A stretch of 64,000 bases of DNA from positions 186,001 through 250,000 of the forward strand of contig JADKAE010000003.1 of NCBI GenBank assembly GCA_016715405.1. Reading direction: 5' to 3'. Source of the DNA: Saprospiraceae bacterium. GTDB taxonomy: Bacteria > Bacteroidota > Bacteroidia > Chitinophagales > Saprospiraceae. This document shows positions 24,784 through 33,652 of this stretch, one piece after another. The stretch's first letter is position 1. Every line of letters begins with the position of its first letter. The position numbers and the translations under genes were made by a program. The notes below the pieces were generated by a model, which was not told the DNA's origin, ran no database searches, and worked only from the letters and a program-made list of their open reading frames with translations.

Positions 24784-25605
24784 ACGGCGGGGGTAGTGAT
24801 TGGTTCGTAAAAGCCGTTGAGCAAATCGTAGAGATACTCGTGATAGGCTGGAAAATCGGGCAGGTTGTTGTGTCCGCCGCCATCGATAGTAAACAGTTGG
24901 ATTAATGCCGGATTGATTTTTTGCAGCATTTGGCTATGCCGGTAGGGGATCAGCCGGTCGCGGTTGCCGTGCAGGATAAACACGGGTGATTCTATTTTTT
25001 TTAAATAAAAAATCGGTACGAATCTGGTAGCGCAGCAGGATCTCAAGCGGCAGAAAAAAGGCGTAGCGTTTGATCTGGTGAAAAAAGCTGAAATACGGTG
25101 AATCGAGAACCAACATGCGCGGGCGGTTCCAGGAGGCCACGCGGGCGGCGATACCCGAGCCGAGGGAGCGGCCGTACACCACGATTTGTTGTTCCGGATA
25201 CAACTTGAGCAGTTCCCTGTACAACATCTGGGCATCGCTGTAGAGAATATTTTCGGTACGCCTGCCCCGGCTTTTGCCAAAACCCCGGTAGTCCATCATA
25301 AAAAAATCGTATCCTTTTCCCACAAAATCGCGGGCGAATTTGCCCCAGCCTTTGATGCTGCGCGAATTGCCTTTGAGATAATACACCACACCCCGGCTGT
25401 TGGGCACGCGAAAATGCACGGCATTGACGCGTCCGCCGTCTTCCATATCGAAAGATTTTTCTTCAAATTCAAACGGATACTGGTATTGAAACTCGTGTGG
25501 GAGTATTTCGGGACGAAAAAAGAAATAGTGTTGAAAAAAATAAAAAAAGGCTCCAAAGAGCACATATATGAGGGCGACCAGCGATATGATGTAATACAAG
25601 GTCAT
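24780..25605 (-). CDS. Alpha/beta hydrolase, membrane-anchored (frameshifted)
   Basis: An N-terminal anchor helix (LYYIISLVALIYVLFGAFFYFF) precedes an alpha/beta-hydrolase domain with a nucleophile elbow (VYGRSLGSGIA). The frame breaks at T8 (24995-25002): dropping one base joins RTDFLFKK to IESPVFILHGNRDRLIPY and completes the Asp/His part (TIDGGGHNNLPDF). About 275 residues in all. It is a paralogue of the next gene (25664-26442). A YtfL/BEM46-like lipase or esterase is likely; substrate unknown. Confidence 0.8.
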
Positions 25606-25663
25606 AGGTGTTCCATCCAGCTTAAAGCATAAATCGACTGGAAGGTAACTAATTTCCTGTAAT

Positions 25664-26442
25664 TCAATTCAGAAGACGGCCCAAATTCTCGTGATAAAGG
25701 GCGTAATCGCTCAGATTTTTGTGTCCGGCGCCCGCAATGGTGATAAACCGGTCGGCGCCTACGGTAGGATGCAGGGCCAGTGCTACTTTGTAAGGAATGA
25801 TCAAATCGCGGGTGCCGTGAAAAATAGTAACGGGATAATCTACCTGATCGAGGTAATCGTCAACGGGAAAACTGGTTTTCAAAGGCAGGGGTATCAACAG
25901 AGCGGAAGCCCTATAGCGAAATACGGCGGGGATATTGGGAAACGGGGTTTCCAGGATCAGTTGCTGTGCGGGTTGCCGGGCGGCCAGCCACGATGCGACT
26001 CCGGAGCCCAGGGAGCGGCCATAAATGATGATCTGGTCGGCGGGGTAGCGTTTGCGAGCCCATTGATAAGCCAATGCTGCGCTGCGATAGCAATTTTCTT
26101 CGGAAGGCGTACCGGGGCTTTTGCCGTAGCCGGGGTAGTCGACGGCCAACACATGGTAGCCCAGTTCCGTAAAATCGCCGGCATAGCCCCCCCAGCGCTG
26201 CAGGTTGTCGGCATTGCCGTGAAAATACAGAATTAGGCCTTTGGCATCTGCCGGGGCGGGAAAATAAAGGGTGTTGACCTGCAACTTGTTCGATGGGTCG
26301 TCGAGGAAAAACTCTTCGAATGGCTGGTCAAAGCGGAAGGCATAATCGGGCGACAGCCTGTCGGGCTGAAAGACGATACGCTCGTGCAGCAAATACAGTA
26401 GCGACACGGCTAAAGGTAACCCACAGCCAGGTATAAGATCAT
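25664..26442 (-). CDS. Alpha/beta hydrolase, membrane-anchored (N-terminal frameshift)
   Basis: Nucleophile elbow IIYGRSLGSGVAS, Asp-containing TIFHGTRDLIIPY and His-containing ITIAGAGHKNLSDY are all present. The upstream frame to 26542 would encode repeat-derived HQPSSTLINPHQPSSTL and is not credible. An ATG at 26442 in the neighbouring frame gives MILYLAVGYLLAVSLLYLLHE, a normal anchor helix, if AAA at 26412-26414 is read with one more A. I take this as the true start. Same family as the gene at 24780. Confidence 0.78.
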
Positions 26443-26476
26443 TTTTTTTGCTATGGATAGGTACATGTTGTAATGT

Positions 26477-26570
26477 TGATGAGGGTTGATGAGGGTTGAT
26501 GAGGGTTGATGAGGGTTGATGAGGGAAATTATAAACTTTCATAGACCCTCATAGACCCTCATAAACCCTT
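26477..26570. repeat. 10-bp tandem repeat TGATGAGGGT with inverted partner
   Basis: Five TGATGAGGGT units (26477-26525) face three degenerate AGACCCTCAT units (26543-26570) in opposite orientation. The inverted partner supplies the stop codon of the SDR gene at 26559. It is able to form a hairpin between the two minus-strand genes. Confidence 0.85.
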
Positions 26571-27560
26571 AATGATCTCCTCGCTTTTCTTCCATAAACG
26601 GTTGCCGGCCTCTTCATCGTATACTTTCTCGTCCATTCGCTTGCGGGCCATCATATGGAGGTACACATTGGTTTCGCCTTCCACTTCGGGGGCGCAGGCC
26701 AGGTAAACCAGGGGTGGCGCTGCCTTGGCCGGCGTTTGGAAGAAAAAGGTAAAAATAAAGCGCATAAAACTCCGCAAAATCGGCGGCGCATCGCGGATGA
26801 TATTGCTATTTACGGGTCCGGGACACACCGTGTGCACACTTACGTCTACCTGATCGCCGGTTTTTAGCCTGCGCGACAACTCGGTGGCAAACGTATTGAG
26901 CACCAGCTTAAAATAGCTATAGTTGTTGATGCTGCCCCGTACGCCGTAATCGCGAAACACGCCCAATTCGTCAAAATCAATAGCCGAGGCATTGCGATGC
27001 GAATCGGAGGAAGTGATGATGATACGTGGTCTGGGCACGCCTATATTTGGGCGGCCGGCAAACCTCTCGTTGGGTATAACCCCGTCGTACAACAACCTAT
27101 TTAACAACAAAAATGTAGCTAAGTAGTTGACGACGAACATTTCATCGAGACCTTGCGGTGTGCGGCGGGCGCGGGGCGGCGTAACGCCGGCATTGCAATG
27201 TACCACATCGAGCCTGATACCGCGGTCGCGCAGGGTATCGCACAATTGGTGCACCGAGTTCAAATCGGCAAGGTCTACGTGCAGCATTTCAATCTGGTCA
27301 TTGCCGGTGAGGGCCGTAATTTGCTCGCCCACCTGGGGGATGCCGCTACGGCAAGCCAGGAAAAGGCGGGCGCCGCGGCGTGCCAATTGTACTGCCAGGG
27401 CATAGCCAACGCCCGAGCTGGCGCCTGTAATCAGGCAATTGCGGCCGTCGAGGCGGTCGCTTTCCAGAAGCGGGCGAATATTATTTTTCCGGCGAATAAA
27501 TTCCAGTACGCCGACTAATACGGCTTCGACGGGGTTGCGAAATCGTCCGTGGGTGGTCAT
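26559..27560 (-). CDS. SDR family NAD(P)-dependent oxidoreductase
   Basis: 333 residues. Rossmann motif CLITGASSGVGYALA near residue 43 and NAG motif (VHCNAGVTPP). Ser is in IITSSDSHR and the active-site Tyr-x-x-x-Lys in NYSYFK. C-terminal extension beyond the fold (ARKRMDEKVYDEEAGNRLWKKSEEII) resembles retinol-dehydrogenase-type SDRs. Substrate not identifiable. The minus-strand run of lipid and hydrolase genes suggests a lipid-related role, but this is inference. Confidence 0.88.
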   Translation of the reverse strand: MTTHGRFRNPVEAVLVGVLEFIRRKNNIRPLLESDRLDGRNCLITGASSGVGYALAVQLARRGARLFLACRSGIPQVGEQITALTGNDQIEMLHVDLADLNSVHQLCDTLRDRGIRLDVVHCNAGVTPPRARRTPQGLDEMFVVNYLATFLLLNRLLYDGVIPNERFAGRPNIGVPRPRIIITSSDSHRNASAIDFDELGVFRDYGVRGSINNYSYFKLVLNTFATELSRRLKTGDQVDVSVHTVCPGPVNSNIIRDAPPILRSFMRFIFTFFFQTPAKAAPPLVYLACAPEVEGETNVYLHMMARKRMDEKVYDEEAGNRLWKKSEEIIKGL

Positions 27561-28109
27561 TTTGTTGTTATTTTTTTGCTTTCGCTAAATTGGAAAATTA
27601 GTAAGGTGACATTGACTGCCGAACATTTTTATTATTTGCAGGAACCCTACCCGGTGTTTATGTTACTTTTTTCATCGCCAAAAAAGTAACCAAAAACGCT
27701 AGGCAAATTTAATTGCTCCGCTAAATTTGCCGGCCAGCCCGCGCCAGGATTTCGCGATATTGAAGATTTTTTTTTACTTCTGTTGTAATTATTTCGTGAG
27801 AGGGGTATTAATTGATAAATACAGATTGAACGACAGCAACACGACCTTTGATTTTCGCCCCTTGCGGCCCCGATAAAAACCTAAAAGTCCAACTTCAAAA
27901 CCGCCGGCGCCCCCCGGAAAACCTTTTTATAACAGGCGCCAGGCTTGAAACACCACCGTAATCCCTTGGACTTTTTTTTCTCTCCGAATAATAGCACTTC
28001 TACTTATCGCCAACAAACCTGCGATCCCTTTTTTATCCCATTCTTTTGTTTGACGCCCGTGCAGCGGGCAGGTCCTATGAACATTCATTTCCCATGTAGA
28101 CCTGTGAAT
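27561..28109. other. Gene-free region with two tandem perfect hairpins
   Basis: No credible gene. It contains two adjacent perfect stem-loops: GTTACTTTTTT/AAAAAAGTAAC (27662-27690) and GGCAAATTTA/TAAATTTGCC (27702-27731), followed by GC-rich CGGCCAGCCCGCGCC. The rest (27780-28109) is featureless except a GCCCG/CGGGC hairpin near 28060. The paired hairpins look like a dispersed structured element or an RNA; the reading frame that runs into the MOSC gene from 27945 is not supported. Confidence 0.5.
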
Positions 28110-28146
28110 GCGTCTCTAAAGGTAACTTTTGAGACGCTTTTTTTTT
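28110..28146 (+). terminator. Intrinsic terminator upstream of MOSC gene
   Basis: GCGTCTC (28110-28116) pairs with GAGACGC (28131-28137), followed by nine T. No coding gene upstream uses it, so it may end a non-coding transcript from 27.6-28.1 kb. Confidence 0.8.
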
Positions 28147-28159
28147 ATCGCAAAGCGTG

Positions 28160-28167
28160 TAGATTTG
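28160..28167 (+). promoter_or_regulatory. -7 promoter box of MOSC gene (TAGATTTG)
   Basis: TAGATTTG fits TAnnTTTG and ends 15 bp before the ATG at 28182, immediately after the terminator. Confidence 0.6.
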
Positions 28168-28181
28168 TAAAAAAAGCCGCC

Positions 28182-28994
28182 ATGCAAATAACGCAGCTCT
28201 ACGTATACCCCATCAAATCGCTGGGAGGCATAGCCCTTGAGGAGGCCAGGCTGACTCCGCGGGGAATAGCCTTCGACCGCCGCTGGATGCTGGTTGACTC
28301 CGAAGGGCAGTTTTTCACCCAGCGCAAATGGCCTCAGATGGCCTTGTTGCAGGCCGAGTTAACCGACGAGGCCCTGCTGGTAAGCAAAAGGGGGCAAGCC
28401 GGGCCGGCGCTGGCTATTCCGTTGTATCAGGACTATTTCCCTGGTTTTATGCAGGTGCGCATATGGGATGACCAGTGCCTGGCGGCACGGGTGGGCGATT
28501 TTGCCGACCAGTGGTTTTCAGAAGCGCTTGGCTTTGCCTGCCATCTGGTGTACATGCCCGATACAACCATGCGGGCTACCAATCCTCTTTATACCGATCC
28601 CGGCGAAATCGTAGGTTTTGCCGACGGCTATCCCTATTTGGTTCTCGGACAGGCTTCTTTCGACGACCTCAATGCGCGGCTTGCCGAGCCGGTTCCGATT
28701 AACCGCTTTCGCCCCAATATCGTATTTTCGGGTGGCGAGCCCTTTGAGGAAGATCATTGGAAGCGATTTCGGGTGGGCGGCGCCGTTTTTAGCGGAATTA
28801 AGCCCTGTGCCCGCTGCGTCATGACCACGATAGACCAGCAAACCGCCTCGCAGGGCAAAGAACCGCTGCAAACTTTGTCTACCTACCGCCGCCAGGGCAA
28901 TGACGTGTATTTTGGACTGAATGCCTGCCTGCGCGATGCCGGCGCTGAAGCGGTGATAAGGGTTGGGGAGGGTGCTGATGTGCTGATGTGCTAA
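28182..28994 (+). CDS. MOSC domain-containing protein (MOSC N-terminal barrel)
   Basis: 270 residues. N-terminal beta-barrel domain (MQITQLYVYPIKSLGGIALEEARL) and a C-terminal MOSC domain with INRFRPNIVFSG and the conserved cysteine in KPCARCVMTTID. The family includes molybdenum cofactor sulfurases' C-termini and YcbX/mARC-type reductases of N-hydroxylated compounds; the latter is the closer match. Start 28182 is fixed by the -7 box 15 bp upstream; the longer frame to 27945 has no family similarity. The C-terminus (GADVLMC) and stop lie in a TGATGTGC repeat. Confidence 0.9.
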   Translation: MQITQLYVYPIKSLGGIALEEARLTPRGIAFDRRWMLVDSEGQFFTQRKWPQMALLQAELTDEALLVSKRGQAGPALAIPLYQDYFPGFMQVRIWDDQCLAARVGDFADQWFSEALGFACHLVYMPDTTMRATNPLYTDPGEIVGFADGYPYLVLGQASFDDLNARLAEPVPINRFRPNIVFSGGEPFEEDHWKRFRVGGAVFSGIKPCARCVMTTIDQQTASQGKEPLQTLSTYRRQGNDVYFGLNACLRDAGAEAVIRVGEGADVLMC

Positions 28995-29035
28995 TTTGCT
29001 GATGTGCTGATGTGCTGATTTGCTGATGTGCTGAT
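28972..29035. repeat. 8-bp tandem repeat TGATGTGC, about 8 units
   Basis: Copies of TGATGTGC with T/A variants (TGATTTGC, TAATTTGC). The first units encode the last residues and stop of the MOSC protein. The same unit recurs at 45003-45072. Confidence 0.88.
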
Positions 29036-29067
29036 AATTATTTATTTTTATAAGCATTTAATTCTTC

Positions 29068-29270
29068 AGAGAACAGAGAACAGAGAACAGAGAACAGAGA
29101 ACAGAGAACAGAGAACAGAGAACAGAGAACAGAGAACAGAGAACAGAGAACAGAGAACAGAGAACAGAGAACAGAGAACAGAGAACAGAGAACAGAGAAC
29201 AGAGAACAGAGAACAGAGAACAGAGAACAGAGAACAGAGAACAGAGAACAGAGAACAGAGAACAGAGAAC
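29068..29270. repeat. Heptamer tandem array AGAGAAC, 29 perfect units
   Basis: 203 bp, 29 uninterrupted AGAGAAC copies ending directly at the ATG of the EI24-domain gene. No frame of this strand contains a stop in the array (every frame reads R-E-Q-R-T-E-N), so an apparent N-terminal extension of that protein is an artefact. Confidence 0.97.
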
Positions 29271-30004
29271 ATGATCAAAGACTTCACAGATGGCCTTGGC
29301 TCGTATGCCGGGGCGGTGCGCGTAATCTCCAAATACGGATTATGGGGATACGTATTAATTCCCGGATTTATCAGTGTATTGCTGGGTTACGGGATTTTCC
29401 GGGCGGCCCGGGGCTGGTCGGATGATGTGGGGGGATGGCTGGTGAGCGTATACCCGTTTGAGTGGGGTGAAGACCTGTTGCAGCGCCTGGCCCACATTTT
29501 TGGCGGGGTATTGATAGCCGCATTGGGGCTTGTAGTATTCAAGCAGGTAGTGATGGCCGTTGCCTCACCGTTTATGAGTTTTTGTCGGAAACCGTCGAGC
29601 ATAAAATAGCCGGCAAGCGCGACGTACCGTTTACCTTCAAAAAAATGGTCGACGATCTCATCAGGGGTATCCGCATTTCTTTGCGCAACATCATCCGCGA
29701 ATTGCTATTCACTTTTTTGTTGTTTTTATTGGGCTTATTTCCGTTGTTCAGCCCCTTCGCACCGGTGGCCATTTTTATCGTATCGGCTTATTACGCCGGA
29801 TTCGGCAACATAGATTATACCCTCGAGCGCTTTTACCGTGTGCGGCAAAGCGTTACTTTCGTGCGCAGGCATCGCGGGTTGGCCATCGGCAACGGCACGG
29901 TTTTTCTTTTGCTCCTGTTTACGGGCGTAGGCTTTTTCTTTGCGTTGCCGCTGGGCACGGTGGCGGCCACGGTGGAAACGCTGCGGAGGCTGCCGGAACG
30001 GTAG
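29271..30004 (+). CDS. EI24/CysZ-like membrane protein (frameshifted)
   Basis: Four or more membrane segments: YGLWGYVLIPGFISVLLGYGIF, HIFGGVLIAALGLVVFKQVVMAVASPF, LLFTFLLFLLGLFPLFSP and VFLLLLFTGVGFFFALPLG. The family signature SPFMSF-x-SETVEHKIAG spans a frame break at T5 (29579-29583); six T restore FMSFLSETVEHKIAG. EI24 proteins are multipass membrane proteins; CysZ members transport sulfate, but that role is not shown here. The ATG follows a 29-unit heptamer array without a spacer. The gene is convergent with the ABC/M1 gene. Confidence 0.83.
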
Positions 30005-30011
30005 GACGCCA

Positions 30012-30043
30012 CGGTAGAGACGCCATGCATGGCGTCTCTACCG
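30012..30043. repeat. 32-bp perfect palindrome (GTAGAGACGCC type)
   Basis: Each half is CGGTAGAGACGCCATG. It sits between two convergent genes and provides the TAG stop codon of the ABC/M1 protein at 30038-30040. Related to the cluster at 34615-34707. Confidence 0.9.
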
Positions 30044-33000
30044 TCGCGGTATATTCTTCAGGTTATCGTCGGCAATGCGGTCTGTCAGATAAAAATTGGG
30101 ATCGATGCCGGCTTCGTAGGGTTCTTCGTCAACCACAAACGTATACGTATTCTCCTTTTTGCTGATCAACACGCGGCGTTGGGCCAGCATCTTGCCTTTT
30201 TTCATTCCTTCGGCGGGTTTGCCCAATACGCCCACTTCTATCCAGTCGTTGATAGGCACGGCATGTTCGCGGCCCAGGGAATCGGAGCGGAATTTCTCGG
30301 CATTTACTTCCAGTGTAACCTCGTACAGGCCGTCGGCGCGTTTTTTGGCGTTGGCGGACAAAGTGCGGTTGCCAAACAGCGTGATCGTCTCAAACAAATC
30401 GGTCACCAGGTATTGGAGGCTATCGGGAGTTTGCGCGCGAAAGCGCTCCAGGAGTTCGTAGGAAGTCGGGTAAGGCGGTTGGCGATAGGCAAAGCTATCC
30501 ACCATATTGCGCAAAGCGGCATTTACCTTATCCTCGCCGATCATTTCCTTAAAATAATACATCACCGCGCTGCCTTTGCGATAGTGGGCGTAACCCTGCG
30601 TGACGTCGACTTCGGCCAGGGGCCGTTCTTTTTGTGTTTCCTGTCCGCGGCCGCGCAGGTAGCGGTCGGATTCGTATTTTAAAAACTTATAAATTTGATC
30701 CTTGCCGTAGGTCTTTTCCATCACCATCAGCGCGGTATATTGCGCCATCGTTTCGGAGAGCAAAGTAGCGCCGGTCATATTAGCCCCTACCACCTGATGC
30801 GCCCACCACTGGTGGCCCATTTCGTGGGCAACGATATAGGTCACCATATCGATATCTTCCTCGTCTTCGAGATTGGCGATAAAACCTATGCTTTCCGAAT
30901 AGGGCATCGTGCCGGGGAAAGCCTGTGCAAAGCTGCCATAGCGCGGAAATTCGATAATGCGGGCTTGGCGGTGTTTGTAGGGGCCAAAGTTTTTAGACGC
31001 GTAATCCAGCGTATTTTTGATAGAAGCCAGCATTTTGGGTACATTCCGGCTATGCGGTTTGTGGTAGTACACTTCTATATCTACCGGAAGGCCGGAGCTG
31101 GGGTCCGTCCATTTTTCGCGAGCCACTTCAAAGCGGGCGGAAATAAACGAATAGAAATTGGCGGACTCATGGTCGAGTCGATAGTAAAAATATCGCCTTC
31201 CGTTTTTCGTCCATTCCTTAAGCAGAGAGCCGGGGGCCACGGCTATCTGGTCGGGCGAAGTGCTGAATACCGTTTCCACATTTACCCAATCGGAATGATT
31301 GGAAAGGTAGCTATTGAAGCGATCGGGCGCCGGTTGCCGGGTGCGTTCGGGCAGCATACCTTGTTTTTCGGGAAGTTTGTATTTGCGGCGGTCGTTGCGG
31401 CTGGTCATCTCGCGATCGGATTGGTAGCCGATTTGCGGCGATATATCCCGATTGTTAAAGAAAGAACCGTTGGGGACAACCTGCGTGAGCGACACTTCAT
31501 TTTCAAAACCCTTACAATCATAAGTTACCTTAAAATGTATGCGCATACTATCGCCGGGGGCGAGTGCCGGTGATAATTTGTAAATCTGGTAATCGAGCCT
31601 ATCATCTTCGTGGAGTAATTGAGCCCTGTCAATCGTCATATCCAATTCCATTTGCAGGCCGACTCCTATGATATGCAGGCTGTCGATTGGCCGGTCGTGC
31701 CTGTTCACCAGCAGCATATCGCCGTTGATATACAAGTCTCTTTTTTCGGGATACAGGTCAATATTGTATTTTAAATCTACCACTCTGGGTTGGGGCGTAT
31801 GGCGATATTTGCTGTACGTTTTTTCATAATCAGCCATTAATTGTTTTTCTTCTTTTTCGCCCCGGTAGGTGTTGAGTATTTTAGTATTATAAAAAACAAA
31901 TCCTCCCGTAAGTATCCACAATGCCAGTACAACCAGGCTTGAAAAGCGGTAATTTTTTACAAATAGCAGGCTCGCATTTTTCCAGCGAAAACGCCAGGCC
32001 GTATCCTGGCCGCGCACCCATAGCAAAACTGCCGCGATAGTCAAAATCAGGCAGAATAATCCCCAATACACCTTAAACCATACCTGCCCGCTAATAAAAG
32101 GGCCCCAGCCATTCATATCGGAATACGTGTAGTTGGGAGAGGCATTAAATTTCAGCATATTGGATTCGATGCCGAGCGCCTGGAATGCAAAAGCATTGAC
32201 AACCAGAAAAACGATGAACACAAAAAAGCCGATATATTTATTATTCACCAACACGTGAATAAACATTGACAATACCACCAGAAAAGCCATCCCCACAAAA
32301 TCGATCAACAGCATTTCTACGGCGTACACTTTAAATTCGTAATTCGTATATCCGTGCAGGGTTTGCGCGAATACCCCGACAGCGATACTGGAGAGTTGCA
32401 CAGCCAGTAACACGCCAAGCACTGCGGCCATTTTGGCCACAAACGGCACCCATTGCGGGTACGGGAGGGCGTTGTAAATCTGGTCGAGGTTGGCTTCGCG
32501 TTCTTTCCAAATCAATTGACCCGAATAAATCGTGATAATAGCGATCGTAAACATATACATCGTGCCCCTGATGAGGTCGATAATATTGTAAGTAACCGGG
32601 AGTTCGGTACCGCCATAATTTTCGGTAGCATAGCTCAGGCTTCCGCTCATATTGGCTACCCCTGCGATCAGGATGACGAGGAAAGGCGCGCTTTTTAAAA
32701 TACCCGAAAAATCGGTTTTAAACTTGCTCCACAATTGTTTCCACGGACTTGGTTTCTGGTGTGTTGCATCGACCTGCGGCAGTGCTTTTAAAGCGGCAAA
32801 AACCGGTTTGAGTTCGGCGTTGGGGGCGTGTGTTGATTTTTTGGCGGCGCGCAATCTTTCAGAAAAAGAAAAACGCCAGCAGGCCAGGGCCAGGATAATA
32901 AGCCCTACTCCGAGCCAGACCACTCTATTAATCAGCATTAGTCCGGTGAGTCCGATCGATTGTGTATTTCTATCGTCAACCGTCCAGTATTTGGTAGCCA

Positions 33001-33652
33001 GTTCAAAGGGTCTGATGCCGAAAGGATCGGTAAACACCGCCAGCCACTCATTGTCGAGGTCGGAGATCATATTGCCCGCAATGAGATACCCCACCAGCAG
33101 GATGATCGTACCCATAAACGAGGCAATGGCACTGCGGCTTATGGCTGCGATAGCAAAAACTATAGCGGCGGTAAAAATCGTATTGGGAATAGCGAAAACC
33201 AATAAGCCGTTGAGGTGCGAGCTCCAGTAGGTATCGCCGATACGGGCGGGGTCGAGCCAGGGCATCAGGGCGCCGATCAGGATGCCCAATGATACGCCAA
33301 GCGTGGGAATGAGGGCCACCACCACGGCGCCCCAGAAGCGGCCCATGAGGTAGGCATATTTTTTCAGCGGGGTAGAAAAAACGATCTGGTGGGTATTATA
33401 GGCAAAATCGCGCAAAGCGGCGCCTTGCACAAAGGCGGCCACCATCAGCATCGTAAGCAGCGACATCACCGAATAGAAATTTTGCACCACAAAGGGCGCA
33501 TTGCGGTGTACGTTGCCTATGGGGCTGCCTATCGTTACATTTTCGCTCGACACGGCAAAAAACAGCATCACGCCAACGAGCAGGAAAAACACGTACACCA
33601 TCGGCTGTCGAAGCCAATAGCGGAGTTCAAATTTGAAGATATTCCAGCTCAT
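30038..33652 (-). CDS. ABC transporter permease fused to M1 family aminopeptidase
   Basis: 1204 residues. The N-terminal half (about 1-580) has at least 12 membrane segments in two ABC-2-type permease blocks (SWNIFKFELRYWLRQPMVYVFFLL; then SAPFLVILIAGVANM). The C-terminal half is a periplasmic M1 zinc peptidase with HEMGH (VAHEMGHQWWAHQ) and the third ligand in LSETMAQYTA 18 residues later. Zinc ligands and the catalytic Glu are present. The fusion is a known Bacteroidota architecture. It overlaps the ATP-binding gene upstream by 4 bp, so the two form one exporter unit. Substrate unknown; coupling of export and peptide processing is inference. Confidence 0.9.
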   Translation of the reverse strand: MSWNIFKFELRYWLRQPMVYVFFLLVGVMLFFAVSSENVTIGSPIGNVHRNAPFVVQNFYSVMSLLTMLMVAAFVQGAALRDFAYNTHQIVFSTPLKKYAYLMGRFWGAVVVALIPTLGVSLGILIGALMPWLDPARIGDTYWSSHLNGLLVFAIPNTIFTAAIVFAIAAISRSAIASFMGTIILLVGYLIAGNMISDLDNEWLAVFTDPFGIRPFELATKYWTVDDRNTQSIGLTGLMLINRVVWLGVGLIILALACWRFSFSERLRAAKKSTHAPNAELKPVFAALKALPQVDATHQKPSPWKQLWSKFKTDFSGILKSAPFLVILIAGVANMSGSLSYATENYGGTELPVTYNIIDLIRGTMYMFTIAIITIYSGQLIWKEREANLDQIYNALPYPQWVPFVAKMAAVLGVLLAVQLSSIAVGVFAQTLHGYTNYEFKVYAVEMLLIDFVGMAFLVVLSMFIHVLVNNKYIGFFVFIVFLVVNAFAFQALGIESNMLKFNASPNYTYSDMNGWGPFISGQVWFKVYWGLFCLILTIAAVLLWVRGQDTAWRFRWKNASLLFVKNYRFSSLVVLALWILTGGFVFYNTKILNTYRGEKEEKQLMADYEKTYSKYRHTPQPRVVDLKYNIDLYPEKRDLYINGDMLLVNRHDRPIDSLHIIGVGLQMELDMTIDRAQLLHEDDRLDYQIYKLSPALAPGDSMRIHFKVTYDCKGFENEVSLTQVVPNGSFFNNRDISPQIGYQSDREMTSRNDRRKYKLPEKQGMLPERTRQPAPDRFNSYLSNHSDWVNVETVFSTSPDQIAVAPGSLLKEWTKNGRRYFYYRLDHESANFYSFISARFEVAREKWTDPSSGLPVDIEVYYHKPHSRNVPKMLASIKNTLDYASKNFGPYKHRQARIIEFPRYGSFAQAFPGTMPYSESIGFIANLEDEEDIDMVTYIVAHEMGHQWWAHQVVGANMTGATLLSETMAQYTALMVMEKTYGKDQIYKFLKYESDRYLRGRGQETQKERPLAEVDVTQGYAHYRKGSAVMYYFKEMIGEDKVNAALRNMVDSFAYRQPPYPTSYELLERFRAQTPDSLQYLVTDLFETITLFGNRTLSANAKKRADGLYEVTLEVNAEKFRSDSLGREHAVPINDWIEVGVLGKPAEGMKKGKMLAQRRVLISKKENTYTFVVDEEPYEAGIDPNFYLTDRIADDNLKNIPRR

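Noticed and set aside
26443..26542. Upstream start of the hydrolase at 26542 (HQPSSTL repeats)
   Set aside because: Encodes the TGATGAGGGT repeat; a normal anchor helix begins at 26442 in the adjacent frame once one base is restored.
27945..28181. 79-residue N-terminal extension of the MOSC protein
   Set aside because: It spans a strong terminator and the -7 box; the MOSC family begins at 28182.
29028..29270. In-frame N-terminal extension TENREQ of the EI24-like protein
   Set aside because: AGAGAAC lacks stops in every frame of this strand, so openness carries no information; the ATG at 29271 gives the family start.
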